Notes: generated by a model not told the origin, from the sequence alone. 64,000 nt of DNA from Candidatus Thermofonsia Clade 1 bacterium (GCA_002794705.1 PGTK01000003.1:1-64000); one strand, 5' to 3'; shown: positions 7,361 to 15,291, numbered from the stretch's first letter. Made by a program: numbers and translations.

Positions 7361-8338
7361 TTACTTCCCCATTGCCGTTTGGCGCACCTTTTCTTCCTCG
7401 TAGGCGCGCCCGAAGAACTTGCCGATGGTCGTGCCGATTGTGAAATGGCGCATGTAGCTCAGATTCTCAGGCGTGAAGGGCTTGGGCGTGATGCCGAGTG
7501 CCGCCAGACCGTCTTCCTTGATCACGTTTGGCACTGCCAGCAGCTCTAGGAGCGTGGTGGTAGCCGGCGGATTGGGCAGGACAGTCTGCATCAGCCAGAC
7601 CACAGGGCGCAACAGCGGCACGGGCACCTTGACCTTGATCCGCTTGGTGCCAAGCGCCGCCATGACCCGATTCACGATCTCTTCATAGGTTAGCACTTCT
7701 GGTCCGCCTAGCTCATATTCCTTGCCAATGGTCGAGTCGTCTTCGAGGCAGCGCACCATTGCTTCTACTACATCGCCGACGTAGACGGGCTGAAATTGCG
7801 CCTTGCCATCGCCCACAATTGGGAAGATGATCGGCGTGAGCTTGATCAGGCGTGCTTGCACATTGGCGAACTCATCCTGCGGTCCCCAGATTACTGATGG
7901 GCGCACTGCTGACCAATCCAAGCCGCTCTTGGCAACATACTCCTGCGCAATACCCTTGCTGCGCAAAAAGCGCGATTTCGAATCGGGATAGGCGCCATTC
8001 TGACACATATTGATGAAGCGCCGTACGCCCGCCTTCTTCGCCTCTTCCACCACGTTGATCGTGCCTTGCGTATTGAGCAGCTCATAGGTGCGCTTGCCCT
8101 TTTCAATCGCAATGGCGACCAAGTGGATGACCACATCCACGTCTTTCATCCACTCAGTCAGCGTCTCTGGGCGCGTCACGTCGCCCTTGACGATCTCAAT
8201 ATGCGGCTCAACATCGGCAAGGCGCTTCAGCGCCTTTTGCACATTGCCCACCATCGCACGGACAGGCTTGCCCAATTGCACCAGCCGCCGCACCAGATTG
8301 TTGCCCACATAGCCAGATGCACCTGTCACTAGAATCAT
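7361..8338 (-). CDS. NDUFA9-like atypical SDR (NAD(P)-binding epimerase/reductase)
   Basis: Rossmann-fold protein of 325 residues. The N-terminal MILVTGASGYVGNNLVRRL carries the TGxxGxxG dinucleotide motif, and the layout without a clear YxxxK active site matches atypical SDRs related to the 39-kDa subunit NDUFA9 of complex I. Motifs such as FINMCQNGAYP, SAVRPSVIWGPQDEF and FQPVYVGDVVEAMV fit that group. Such bacterial proteins are thought to act on quinone or isoprenoid-linked substrates, but the substrate is not shown here. The gene stands alone, separated from the upstream MBOAT gene by 143 bp that include a half copy of the hairpin repeat. Confidence 0.8.
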   Translation of the reverse strand: MILVTGASGYVGNNLVRRLVQLGKPVRAMVGNVQKALKRLADVEPHIEIVKGDVTRPETLTEWMKDVDVVIHLVAIAIEKGKRTYELLNTQGTINVVEEAKKAGVRRFINMCQNGAYPDSKSRFLRSKGIAQEYVAKSGLDWSAVRPSVIWGPQDEFANVQARLIKLTPIIFPIVGDGKAQFQPVYVGDVVEAMVRCLEDDSTIGKEYELGGPEVLTYEEIVNRVMAALGTKRIKVKVPVPLLRPVVWLMQTVLPNPPATTTLLELLAVPNVIKEDGLAALGITPKPFTPENLSYMRHFTIGTTIGKFFGRAYEEEKVRQTAMGK

Positions 8339-8437
8339 GCTTTACTGCCTCCCAAAGGTGTAAGAGCGTGCCAAAGATCGCAACCTGCATAGGATTGTAG
8401 GCAGGCGGCGCTCATTTGCCCAATCTGATGATTCGCT

Positions 8438-8482
8438 GACTCCCTTCCCCCGTTCACGGGGAAAGGGCAGGGGTTAGAGGTC
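8438..8482. repeat. Half copy of the hairpin-ended repeat
   Basis: About 45 bp matching one end of the repeat at 10089-10256: CTCCCTTCCCCCG then GGGGAAAGGG and GGGGTTAGAGGTCT. The hairpin lies immediately after the MBOAT gene, and its last bases form part of that gene's TAG stop codon. Confidence 0.65.
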
Positions 8483-9921
8483 TACCAGCCCACGCCAAAC
8501 AGCCGCCCTACCACACTGATCCCCTGCCCCGCGTCGCTCAGCGCAAACCAGACCCAGCCAATTGCCACATAGTGAAACGTGATCAGGACGCCCACAATAT
8601 AAACTGCACGCCGCAGAGTCGGCTTGTCGCCCAGATTCGCGTAGAAATCGCGGGTGCGGTCGCTATATTGCTTATGAAGCCACAAGCCGACGCCGTGCCA
8701 GACTGCCCAGATCACAAAATTGAGCGCAATGCCATGCCACAGACCGATGGTCAGCATGGTGCCCAGCTGCCCGATCAAGACGGCGAGCCAAGTCGGCGGC
8801 TTGCGCTTACGGGTCACCATGTAGCGCGAGAGCGGCATAAAGACGTAGAAGCGCGCCCAATTGCTCAAAGTGATGTGCCAGCTCTGCCAGAATGCCGTGA
8901 GATTGCTCTTCAAATAGGGCAGGGCGAAATTCTCAGGCAGATCAATGCCGTAGAGCTTGCCGATCCCAATAGCAATATCCGAATAGCCGCTGAAATCGAG
9001 GTAGAGCCGAAAGGCATAGGCATAGACCAGCAGCCACAAGCCGAGCGCCGTCTCAGCGCGGCTGGCCGAGAGCGGATCGAGCGCGATCAGCGCCAAAGTA
9101 TCCGCCACCACAAATTTCTTGAGGATTCCTGCTCCGATCCGTCCCAAGCCTTCTGTGGCGCGCCGCGCATCAAGGGGCAGCAAGGCGCGATAATCTTTCA
9201 CAAAGCGCTCCGCCCGATCAATCGGACCGGCGGTATAGGCGGGGAAGAAAATCAGATAGGTGAGATACTCGCGCAGCGAGAGGGCGGGCAATTTGCCGCT
9301 CTGCCTATCGCGCAGCGTGTGGATCAGCCGAAAGGCGACGTACGAAAAGCCCAGCCAGCCCACGTCCAGCGCGCCCGCCACTATCAGGGGACGATCCGCG
9401 TGGGCGCGCAGCCACGCCGCCAGACCGTCGGTCAGCGGCGCGCTCTTCAGCACAATGAACAAGCCGATCAGGAAGGCTAAAAAGACAGGGATCGCCGCTT
9501 TGCGCGCCTCTGCACTGGCAAAGAGCGGCTGAGCGGCTGTCAGGACAGCGCCAATTCCGATGAAAGCGATCAGCGCCTCGGCGAAGGGCGGCGTGGGCGA
9601 GGGAGTCAGGCGCGGCGATGTATTCAAATTGCCTATCAGGGCGATCCCAAGCGCGACGCCAAAGGTCGCGCCCAGCGCTGCGTAATCTTCCTGCGTGAGT
9701 CTCTCAGCCTCAGGCGGGCGCGTCAGCCACCAGCCGATCAGTGCGAGGATCAGCGTCAGGGTCGGCAGGGCGTAGTCCATTGGCGGCAGCGGCAAAGCAG
9801 GCTGCAGCAAGTAGATCGCGGCAAGGCTGCCGATCAGCAGCGCCCAAGCGCGCCACGCCTTCGGCAGCAGGCGATACAGGAACGCAGCAGCGGCGAAGAT
9901 CAGGATATGCGTGAGCGTCAC
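8482..9921 (-). CDS. MBOAT-family membrane O-acyltransferase (DltB/AlgI-like)
   Basis: Polytopic acyltransferase of 479 residues with about eleven or twelve membrane helices. Family signatures are LTYLIFFPAYTAGPIDRAER, FRLYLDFSGYSDIAIGIGKL, FWQSWHITLSNWARFYVF and GLWHG, with histidines near residues 396 and 409 as expected for the catalytic tunnel. Known members move acyl groups from the cytosol onto extracellular polymers (D-alanine onto teichoic acid by DltB, acetyl onto alginate by AlgI). The start is GTG 9921, four bases after the stop of a 39-codon gene, so the two are probably translationally coupled. No SGNH-type AlgJ/AlgX or DltA/C/D partner is adjacent. The acyl acceptor is unknown. 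Confidence 0.88.
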   Translation of the reverse strand: MTLTHILIFAAAAFLYRLLPKAWRAWALLIGSLAAIYLLQPALPLPPMDYALPTLTLILALIGWWLTRPPEAERLTQEDYAALGATFGVALGIALIGNLNTSPRLTPSPTPPFAEALIAFIGIGAVLTAAQPLFASAEARKAAIPVFLAFLIGLFIVLKSAPLTDGLAAWLRAHADRPLIVAGALDVGWLGFSYVAFRLIHTLRDRQSGKLPALSLREYLTYLIFFPAYTAGPIDRAERFVKDYRALLPLDARRATEGLGRIGAGILKKFVVADTLALIALDPLSASRAETALGLWLLVYAYAFRLYLDFSGYSDIAIGIGKLYGIDLPENFALPYLKSNLTAFWQSWHITLSNWARFYVFMPLSRYMVTRKRKPPTWLAVLIGQLGTMLTIGLWHGIALNFVIWAVWHGVGLWLHKQYSDRTRDFYANLGDKPTLRRAVYIVGVLITFHYVAIGWVWFALSDAGQGISVVGRLFGVGW

Positions 9922-9925
9922 GGCG

Positions 9926-10045
9926 CTAGAAGCCCTGATAAATCCACTGTGGCGCCGTGTCAGCCGTCACGATCACCAGCAGGATCAAGAGCAAGCATAA
10001 CGCAAGAGCCAACAAATTCTCGCGGCTGAACAGGCGTCTGAGCAT
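9926..10045 (-). CDS. DltX-like single-span microprotein, MBOAT partner
   Basis: A 39-residue peptide starting at ATG 10045 after AGGAGGGG. Residues 1-9 are basic (MLRRLFSRE), 10-27 form one very hydrophobic helix (LLALALCLLLILLVIV), and the tail ends with PQWIYQGF. DltX, the tiny partner of the MBOAT DltB, has the same size, one helix and a conserved C-terminal FIYxxF-type motif whose Tyr is proposed to carry the acyl group. Here Trp-Ile-Tyr-x-x-Phe occupies that position. It lies four bases upstream of the MBOAT start and shares its promoter. An upstream in-frame ATG at 10153 exists but lies inside the repeat and has no ribosome site. Confidence 0.72.
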   Translation of the reverse strand: MLRRLFSRENLLALALCLLLILLVIVTADTAPQWIYQGF

Positions 10046-10067
10046 TGAAGTCCCCTCCTGCGCGCTT

Positions 10068-10077
10068 ATTATAGCGC
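10068..10077 (-). promoter_or_regulatory. -10 element upstream of the microprotein-MBOAT pair
   Basis: GCGCTATAAT read on the minus strand. The leader would be only about 15-20 bases before ATG 10045 and carries the strong AGGAGGGG site. No convincing -35 is visible; the upstream sequence is the end of the repeat. Confidence 0.5.
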
Positions 10078-10088
10078 GCCACGGCCTC

Positions 10089-10256
10089 AGACCCCACCCC
10101 CTCAGTCTCCGCCCCGCAAGCAGGGCGGGGAAGTGATTGCGCCTATTGCTCACAAGTAGAGCAGCGATCTAATCTGTGCGCAGAGGCGAGAGGCACTCAG
10201 GGCGCGCAATGACTCCCTTCCCCTGCTTGCGGGGGAAGGGTCGGGGTTAGGGGTCT
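10089..10256 (-). repeat. 168-bp hairpin-ended repeat, copy 1 (MITE-like)
   Basis: On the minus strand it runs from AGACCCCTAACCCC to GGGGTGGGGTCT, that is, imperfect terminal inverted repeats. Each end contains a hairpin (for example CCCTTCCCC pairing with GGGGAAGGG). The core is closely matched by the copy at 25588-25754. It lies 22 bp after the stop of the Ugp-type permease and may serve as its terminator. No coding capacity and no clear target duplication were seen. Confidence 0.8.
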
Positions 10257-10278
10257 TACAGCAAAAAGACGGGAGCGG

Positions 10279-11118
10279 CTATTTGTCTCGCGTGATGGCG
10301 AATCCGCTCATGAATTGCTTCTGCAGCAGCAAAAACAGGATCAGCGGCGGCAACGACGCCACAATGCCCGCCGCCATCAGCAAGCCGAAGTCGGTCTGCG
10401 GACCAGTGCCAGCGTTGCGCACGCCGATCTGGATCAATTGCGCGTCGAAGCGATCGGGCGGCAAGATCAGGCGCGCCCACAAATACTGATTCCAGCTGGC
10501 GATGAATTGGATCAGGGCGTGGGCGGCGATCACATTCCAGCTCATTGGGATCAGCACAGCGAACAGGAAGCGCAAGGGCGAGGCGCCATCAATCTGAGCG
10601 GCGTCTGCCAGCTCACGCGGGATATTTGAGAAATGTTGCCTAAAGAGGAAAGCGCCGGTCGCCGTGGCGAGGAACGGCACGGTCAGGGCGAGGTTCGGGT
10701 TAGTCTGCACCCAGCCCAGCTCCGAGACAATGTTGAAGAGCGGCAACATGATGATCTCAGTCGGCATCAGCAGCGTGAGCAGCACAAAAAAGAACAGCAC
10801 CACCTTGCCGCGAAAGCGAAAATAGACGAATGCCAAGCCCGCCAAGAGCGCCAAGACCGTCTTGCCGATCACAATGGCGAGCGAGACGATCGCCGTGTTG
10901 AGGATCAGCCGATCAAAGCGCAGCCGCTCAAAAAGCGTGGCGACGTTGGCGCCGAGCGCATTGCCGGGCGGGAAAAGCTGCGGCGGCGACTGAAAGGCGG
11001 CTACGATATCCAACGTGGCGACCTGCAGCGCATACAGCGCCGGCAAGCACATGATGAAGCACACGAGGGTTAGCCCGATATGCACGCCGTAGCGCGTCCG
11101 TTTGCTCAGGGCATTCAT
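10279..11118 (-). CDS. ABC sugar transporter permease, MalG/UgpE-type
   Basis: Inner-membrane permease of 279 residues with six predicted helices. The cytoplasmic EAA loop ELADAAQIDGASPLRF near residues 170-190 is the coupling site for the ATPase. It starts nine bases after the stop of its partner permease, in the order binding protein, UgpA-like, UgpE-like. The closest characterised systems import glycerol-3-phosphate or oligosaccharides. No ATP-binding subunit is in the operon, so a shared MsmX/UgpC-type ATPase encoded elsewhere is likely. Confidence 0.87.
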   Translation of the reverse strand: MNALSKRTRYGVHIGLTLVCFIMCLPALYALQVATLDIVAAFQSPPQLFPPGNALGANVATLFERLRFDRLILNTAIVSLAIVIGKTVLALLAGLAFVYFRFRGKVVLFFFVLLTLLMPTEIIMLPLFNIVSELGWVQTNPNLALTVPFLATATGAFLFRQHFSNIPRELADAAQIDGASPLRFLFAVLIPMSWNVIAAHALIQFIASWNQYLWARLILPPDRFDAQLIQIGVRNAGTGPQTDFGLLMAAGIVASLPPLILFLLLQKQFMSGFAITRDK

Positions 11119-11127
11119 GGCACTCGC

Positions 11128-12540
11128 TCAGCCTCCGTAAGTGATGTTGCGCTCAATGGTGCGGAATTGCAGCACGGTCAGCACAGCGACAATCGAGAAA
11201 AGATAGACTGCTTGTGCCGCCGCAGAGCCAATCGGGGCGCCCGGACGGAAGGCGTCTTCATAGAGTTTGTAGATCAGCATGTTGGTTGCGCCGCCCAGCT
11301 GACCGGCGGCACCAAGCGGCGGTCCGCCCTGCGTGAGCATGTCAATTGCGCCGTAAATGCCATAGAAGGCGTAGGTGACGTTAGTGACCAGCAAAAAGAA
11401 AGTGTAGGGCGCCAACATCGGCAACACAACTCGGAAAAAGCGCTGTACGCGATTGGCGCCATCAATCGCAGCCGCCTCTTGCAGGTCACGCGGGACGTTT
11501 TGCAGTCCCGCCACGTAGAAAATGATGTTGAAGCCGAGGATGTTCCAAATCGCGGCAAAGACCACTACCAAACGCGCTAACATTGCATCGCGCAGCCATG
11601 CGGGCTGCACGCCGAGCGTCAAATCCAGCACATAGTTGATCAAGCCGCTGCCGCCCTCGCGGAACATCGCCTGAAAGACCGCCGCTGAGACGACCGGGGA
11701 GAGCGCGAACGGGAAGATCAGCAGAGTGCGATAGACGCCCGCGCCGCGCACCTTTTGCGAGGCAAGCACAGCAATGGCAAGCGCAGTTACCATGCTGCCC
11801 GCCACCACGAAAATCGTGATCAGGAACGTGGTGAGCAGGCTGTTCTGATAGATCACGTCGTTGATCAGACTGACATAATTGCCCAAGCAGACGAAGCGCT
11901 CTGTCCGAATTGGGAAGCGCCGCGCCATCAGCGAGAGATTGAACATCTGCACGCTGGGATAGTACAGGAACACGATCAGGCTGAGCAGCGAGGGCGCTAA
12001 CAGCACATAGCCAAGCCAACGGCTGCGGAAATAGCCCGACTCTGCCTGATCAACGCGCCGCCTGCCCAAGAGCAGCGTCCAGAGCGGCAATAGCACGGCA
12101 AGCGCCGTCAAGACAGTCAGAAAAATGCCCAAGATGACCTCAGCCGCTGCCGCTTCAGCCGTATACGTGCAGTGCTGGGTCGCTGCTGCCGTGATTTGCG
12201 CGCCCGCCATGCCGACTCCCGTGCCAAGCGCTACGCCCGTCACTGGATTCGGGACGCGCCGCCCGTTCCGCTGAGCGTTGCGCCAGATCAGGTAGCTGGC
12301 AATGCTGCCCGTCAAGCCGCCCACGCCCAGTGAGAACAAGAGCGGCTGCGCGGGCAGCCCTAAATAGTACGTGATGAGCGCCTCAACTGAGCGCGGCGCG
12401 GCAGCCAGCCCGTCGATCAGCCATGTGATCAGGCGCAGCAAGCCCTCGCGCTCAGTCAGGATGAACCATAGCGAAAACACAGCAACGAATGCCGTGATCA
12501 GGCGTACGGAGACCGTCTGTATGCGCTCATCACGTCCCAT
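11128..12540 (-). CDS. ABC sugar transporter permease, UgpA-type, with long N-terminal extension
   Basis: A permease of 470 residues; ordinary UgpA proteins are near 300. The canonical part begins around residue 175 (SRWLGYVLLAPSLLSLIVFL) and has the EAA loop DLQEAAAIDGANRVQRFF near 357-373. The extra N-terminal part holds about four more hydrophobic segments (for example WFILTEREGLLRLITWLIDG and AEVILGIFLTVLTALAVLLP) linked by small polar loops. It has no recognisable domain. It forms a heterodimer with the following permease by inference. Between the binding protein stop and this start there are only eight bases. Confidence 0.85.
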   Translation of the reverse strand: MGRDERIQTVSVRLITAFVAVFSLWFILTEREGLLRLITWLIDGLAAAPRSVEALITYYLGLPAQPLLFSLGVGGLTGSIASYLIWRNAQRNGRRVPNPVTGVALGTGVGMAGAQITAAATQHCTYTAEAAAAEVILGIFLTVLTALAVLLPLWTLLLGRRRVDQAESGYFRSRWLGYVLLAPSLLSLIVFLYYPSVQMFNLSLMARRFPIRTERFVCLGNYVSLINDVIYQNSLLTTFLITIFVVAGSMVTALAIAVLASQKVRGAGVYRTLLIFPFALSPVVSAAVFQAMFREGGSGLINYVLDLTLGVQPAWLRDAMLARLVVVFAAIWNILGFNIIFYVAGLQNVPRDLQEAAAIDGANRVQRFFRVVLPMLAPYTFFLLVTNVTYAFYGIYGAIDMLTQGGPPLGAAGQLGGATNMLIYKLYEDAFRPGAPIGSAAAQAVYLFSIVAVLTVLQFRTIERNITYGG

Positions 12541-12548
12541 AGAAGCCT

Positions 12549-13904
12549 CTACTTGCCTACAACTGCGTTGTACTCCGCCAAAGCGCGATCCGCCGCTTGC
12601 TTGGCGGCTGCCATAGCCGTCTCAGGCGACTCACCGCCATCTACAATGGACTGCAAGCCTTTCATCACAGCCTCGCGCACCTCCGCCGAAGGTCCGACCA
12701 CAAAGCCGGCATTGGCGACGTTGCCACGCGACTGCAAGAGCTGATTGACGGCAATGGCAAAAGGCGGATTCTGCTCAAACCAGCCCTCAGCGCGCAGCCG
12801 CTCCACTGAGCTTTGGCGAATCGGGAAGTAGCCCGTGCCTTTGTGCCATTTCATGTCGTTTTCGGTCGCAGTCAGGAAGAAAATGAAGTCCACTGCGGCT
12901 TTAGTCTCGGCGTCGCTATGCCCTTTGGTCACCCAGACGCTGGCGCCGCCAACGGTCACGCCGTTATCAGCGTCCGCTCCGGGCGTGATCAAGGGCGCCG
13001 TGCCAAGTTCAAAGCGCTGCGTGCGGCTGAAGTTCAGGAAGAGCGTCAAGCCGGCGGTGCTGCTGATGGTCATGGCAGTGCGCTTGCTCAGGAAGGTGAT
13101 CCCCTCGCCGTTATAGTCATTGACGCGCCCAGTGTAGGTGTAATAGCCCTTTTCGCGCAAGTCGCGGTAGAACTGGGCGATGCGCAACATCTCTGGGCTG
13201 GTGAAAAAGACCTCCGTGGCGCGGGCGCTGCGTCCGTTATCGTTATTGACGAACAGGGCGTTCTGCATCGCCATCCACTGCTCGGCGAACCATGAGGAGA
13301 TCGGGAAGTTGATGCAGGCAGTGATGCGCAGCGTCTCGCGTTGTGCCATGATCTTCTCGCAGATTTCCAGTACTTCGGCGAAGGTCTGGGGCGGCGCGTT
13401 CGGGTCAAGACCCGCCTGCTCGAACATGGTGCGATTGTAGTACAGGATCGGGTTTGAGGCGTTCCAAGGCATTCCCACCAGCTTGCCTTCGAGCGTGTAA
13501 TAGGCGCGCACGGTCGGCAGCAGATCGTCGAGCGTGGCAAGTTGCTCAGGCGTGGCAATATCGCCGATCAGGTGAAAAAAGTCGGAATCGGTTGCCAGCT
13601 GGATGAGCGAGTCCTCAACTTGCACAATGTGCGGCGCCTGACCCTGCTCAGCGGCAAGCAGCGCGTTGTTGAATAGCTCCACATAGTCCGTGCTGGTGCT
13701 GCTGACGTTCACAGTGATGTTCGGATTTTGCGCCATGAAAGCATCGGCGATCTCTTGGATCACTTGGGAGCGGAAATCCTGCTGACCGCCAAAGATATGC
13801 ACAAACCTGATCTCAATTTTCTCCTGCGCCTGCGTCGGAATGCCCAGTGCGGCAAGGGCGAGCAGGCTTGCCAATGCCAAAACGAGTAGTCGCTTGTAGT
13901 TCAC
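12549..13904 (-). CDS. Ugp-type extracellular solute-binding protein (family 1)
   Basis: Secreted receptor of the operon, 451 residues. The signal peptide is MNYKRLLVLALASLLALAAL with cleavage around TQAQ. The fold follows family-1 binding proteins (VHIFGGQQDFRSQVIQEIADAF, then GMPWNASNPILYYNRTMFEQ). It shares several stretches with the protein at 60918, such as NGR-ARATE and KGYYTYTGR, so the two are paralogues. Substrate is a sugar or glycerol-phosphate type by family, not proven. It is the first gene of a three-gene operon transcribed away from the WXG100 gene; the 284-bp divergent region between them holds both promoters. Confidence 0.87.
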   Translation of the reverse strand: MNYKRLLVLALASLLALAALGIPTQAQEKIEIRFVHIFGGQQDFRSQVIQEIADAFMAQNPNITVNVSSTSTDYVELFNNALLAAEQGQAPHIVQVEDSLIQLATDSDFFHLIGDIATPEQLATLDDLLPTVRAYYTLEGKLVGMPWNASNPILYYNRTMFEQAGLDPNAPPQTFAEVLEICEKIMAQRETLRITACINFPISSWFAEQWMAMQNALFVNNDNGRSARATEVFFTSPEMLRIAQFYRDLREKGYYTYTGRVNDYNGEGITFLSKRTAMTISSTAGLTLFLNFSRTQRFELGTAPLITPGADADNGVTVGGASVWVTKGHSDAETKAAVDFIFFLTATENDMKWHKGTGYFPIRQSSVERLRAEGWFEQNPPFAIAVNQLLQSRGNVANAGFVVGPSAEVREAVMKGLQSIVDGGESPETAMAAAKQAADRALAEYNAVVGK

Positions 13905-14145
13905 GGGTGAATCTCCTGAAAAGGGATTTCGATCAGGGGAATCATGCGCAAAAAGTGTTATGCGAACATCAAGGGAATGTTAAATTTATGCAGTGAGGCG
14001 GGTTTTGCAGCTGTGTAGCCGTTGTACATCTCAGATCGCTTTGCAGCAAGCAAAAAAATCATATCGCTTCTATAAAAAAACTGTAAAAATCTGTCTTGAA
14101 AGGGGCATAAACGTAGACGGTTCGCTTTCTGAGCATAAATTTCTG

Positions 14146-14151
14146 TATAAT
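14146..14151 (+). promoter_or_regulatory. -10 element upstream of the WXG100 gene
   Basis: TATAAT at 14146-14151, 38 bases before ATG 14189. The -35 region is weak (no good TTGACA at 16-18 bp). Confidence 0.45.
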
Positions 14152-14188
14152 GAGCGCAAGCGCTTATCTTAATCGAGAGGTGGTGAAC

Positions 14189-14578
14189 ATGGGCGCACCT
14201 AAAATTCAGGCTGATTATGATGGTCTCAGCGAGATTGCTAGGCATTTTGCCGCCAAAGCACAAGACACCAACTATTTGATGCAGACCGTTCAGCGCTGTG
14301 TGGACGAATTGCAGCGCGGCGCGTGGATCGGCAGAGGTGCAACGCGCTTTTACACTGAGATGCAAAACGTCGTCTCGCCGGCGATGCAGCGGCTGCGCAA
14401 CGCCCTTGATGAGGCAAGCAGCGCCACTACGCGCATTGCCCAAGCCCTAGCAAAACACAAGCGCGAGGCGGGAATGCAGGCGGAACGGGCGGCGCTGTCG
14501 GCATGGCAGTCGGCGTGGGTGTTGGCGCAGCAGCGGGCGGCGTTCTCAGCGGCATTCAGAACTTTTTCAGCAAACTGA
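14189..14578 (+). CDS. WXG100 (ESAT-6-like) protein
   Basis: Small helical-hairpin protein of the type VII secretion substrate family. ATG 14189 follows GAGAGGTGG. Helix 1 covers about residues 8-40, the turn carries Trp46-Ile-Gly48 (the WXG signature in RGAWIGRGA), and helix 2 covers about 52-88. After residue 88 the frame continues for 41 codons of Ala/Gln/Arg-rich sequence to a stop at 14578. The overlapping -1 frame, open from 14413, reads Gly/Ala-rich and continues into the next gene. The natural product may therefore be a 367-residue WXG100-glycine-zipper fusion, with the frame change at the AAAA of 14452-14455. No FtsK/EccC-type secretion ATPase is in the window. Confidence 0.75.
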   Translation: MGAPKIQADYDGLSEIARHFAAKAQDTNYLMQTVQRCVDELQRGAWIGRGATRFYTEMQNVVSPAMQRLRNALDEASSATTRIAQALAKHKREAGMQAERAALSAWQSAWVLAQQRAAFSAAFRTFSAN

Positions 14579-15291
14579 TTCAAGAAGGGCGCGATGCCCG
14601 TGATGGGTTCGTCAAAGCGATTAACAAGGCTCTTGGCACGGGCGTCGGAGAGGCTGCCAGCAAGCTGGCAGAGCGCTTCATCAAAGAGGGCATGAGCGCC
14701 TCCAAAAAAGCGCTGATAGGCATCGGGGGCGCGCTTGGTGGCGGCGTGCTGGGCGGCGCTGTAGACCTCGCTTTTGCTTTCATCAACGGCACGCCAATTG
14801 ACGGCAATATGGTTTTCGATCAGCTGGTCAGTGGCGGCATTCAGGGCTTGATCGGACTGCATCCAGTGGGGCGCGCCGTTCTGTTAGCCGACGCTGGCAT
14901 TCAGATTGTGGGTCAGAGTGCGGCGCAATTCGCAGCAAATAACGCCGATTGGCTTGCCTACGGCGATCTTGCCCGCGCTGAGAGCATTCGCCAAACGGCA
15001 CAACGGTTCTCCACAGCGCTAGATAACCTGAGCCTTGATAATCGGATTGATGGCATCGTAGGCGCTATTCGCAGCGGCGTGCAAAACCGCGATTTTCTTG
15101 GCGCTGTGGGCGGCGTGGCGGCTGAACTCAGTCGCTTTGTCGTAGGCGGCGTGGGCGGCACAGTGGCTGAAGGCGCTACGCTGGCATTGCAGGCGGGATT
15201 GGGTCTGGTGCAGCGCGCTGGGGATGTCATTGGTAACCTCGCTAGCGGTGCCGGGAATGTCGTTAGGAACCTATTCAGCTTTGCGTGGTAG
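14503..15291 (+). CDS. Gly/Ala-rich glycine-zipper protein, probably the C-terminal part of the WXG100 protein
   Basis: 262 residues from ATG 14503, but the same frame is open back to 14413 and already reads GGNAGGTGGAVG before that ATG, which suggests the true N-terminus is the WXG100 domain. It has two glycine-zipper hydrophobic stretches (VGVGVGAAAGGVLSG near the start, IGIGGALGGGVLGGAVDLAF near residue 75), amphipathic helices with regular Lys/Glu, and a Gly-rich C-terminus (VVGGVGGTVAEGATLALQAG). This is the style of membrane-inserting or secreted helper and effector proteins. No enzymatic motif is recognised. There is no separate ribosome site before 14503, another reason to read it with the gene upstream. 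Confidence 0.65.
   Translation: MAVGVGVGAAAGGVLSGIQNFFSKLIQEGRDARDGFVKAINKALGTGVGEAASKLAERFIKEGMSASKKALIGIGGALGGGVLGGAVDLAFAFINGTPIDGNMVFDQLVSGGIQGLIGLHPVGRAVLLADAGIQIVGQSAAQFAANNADWLAYGDLARAESIRQTAQRFSTALDNLSLDNRIDGIVGAIRSGVQNRDFLGAVGGVAAELSRFVVGGVGGTVAEGATLALQAGLGLVQRAGDVIGNLASGAGNVVRNLFSFAW

Noticed and set aside
8572..9480. 302-codon plus-strand frame
   Set aside because: Lies wholly antisense to the MBOAT gene, is rich in Gln/Arg without structure, and the MBOAT motifs are on the other strand.
13958..14443. 161-codon minus-strand frame in the divergent region
   Set aside because: Overlaps the WXG100 gene on the opposite strand and runs across its promoter; sequence is Cys/His-rich noise.
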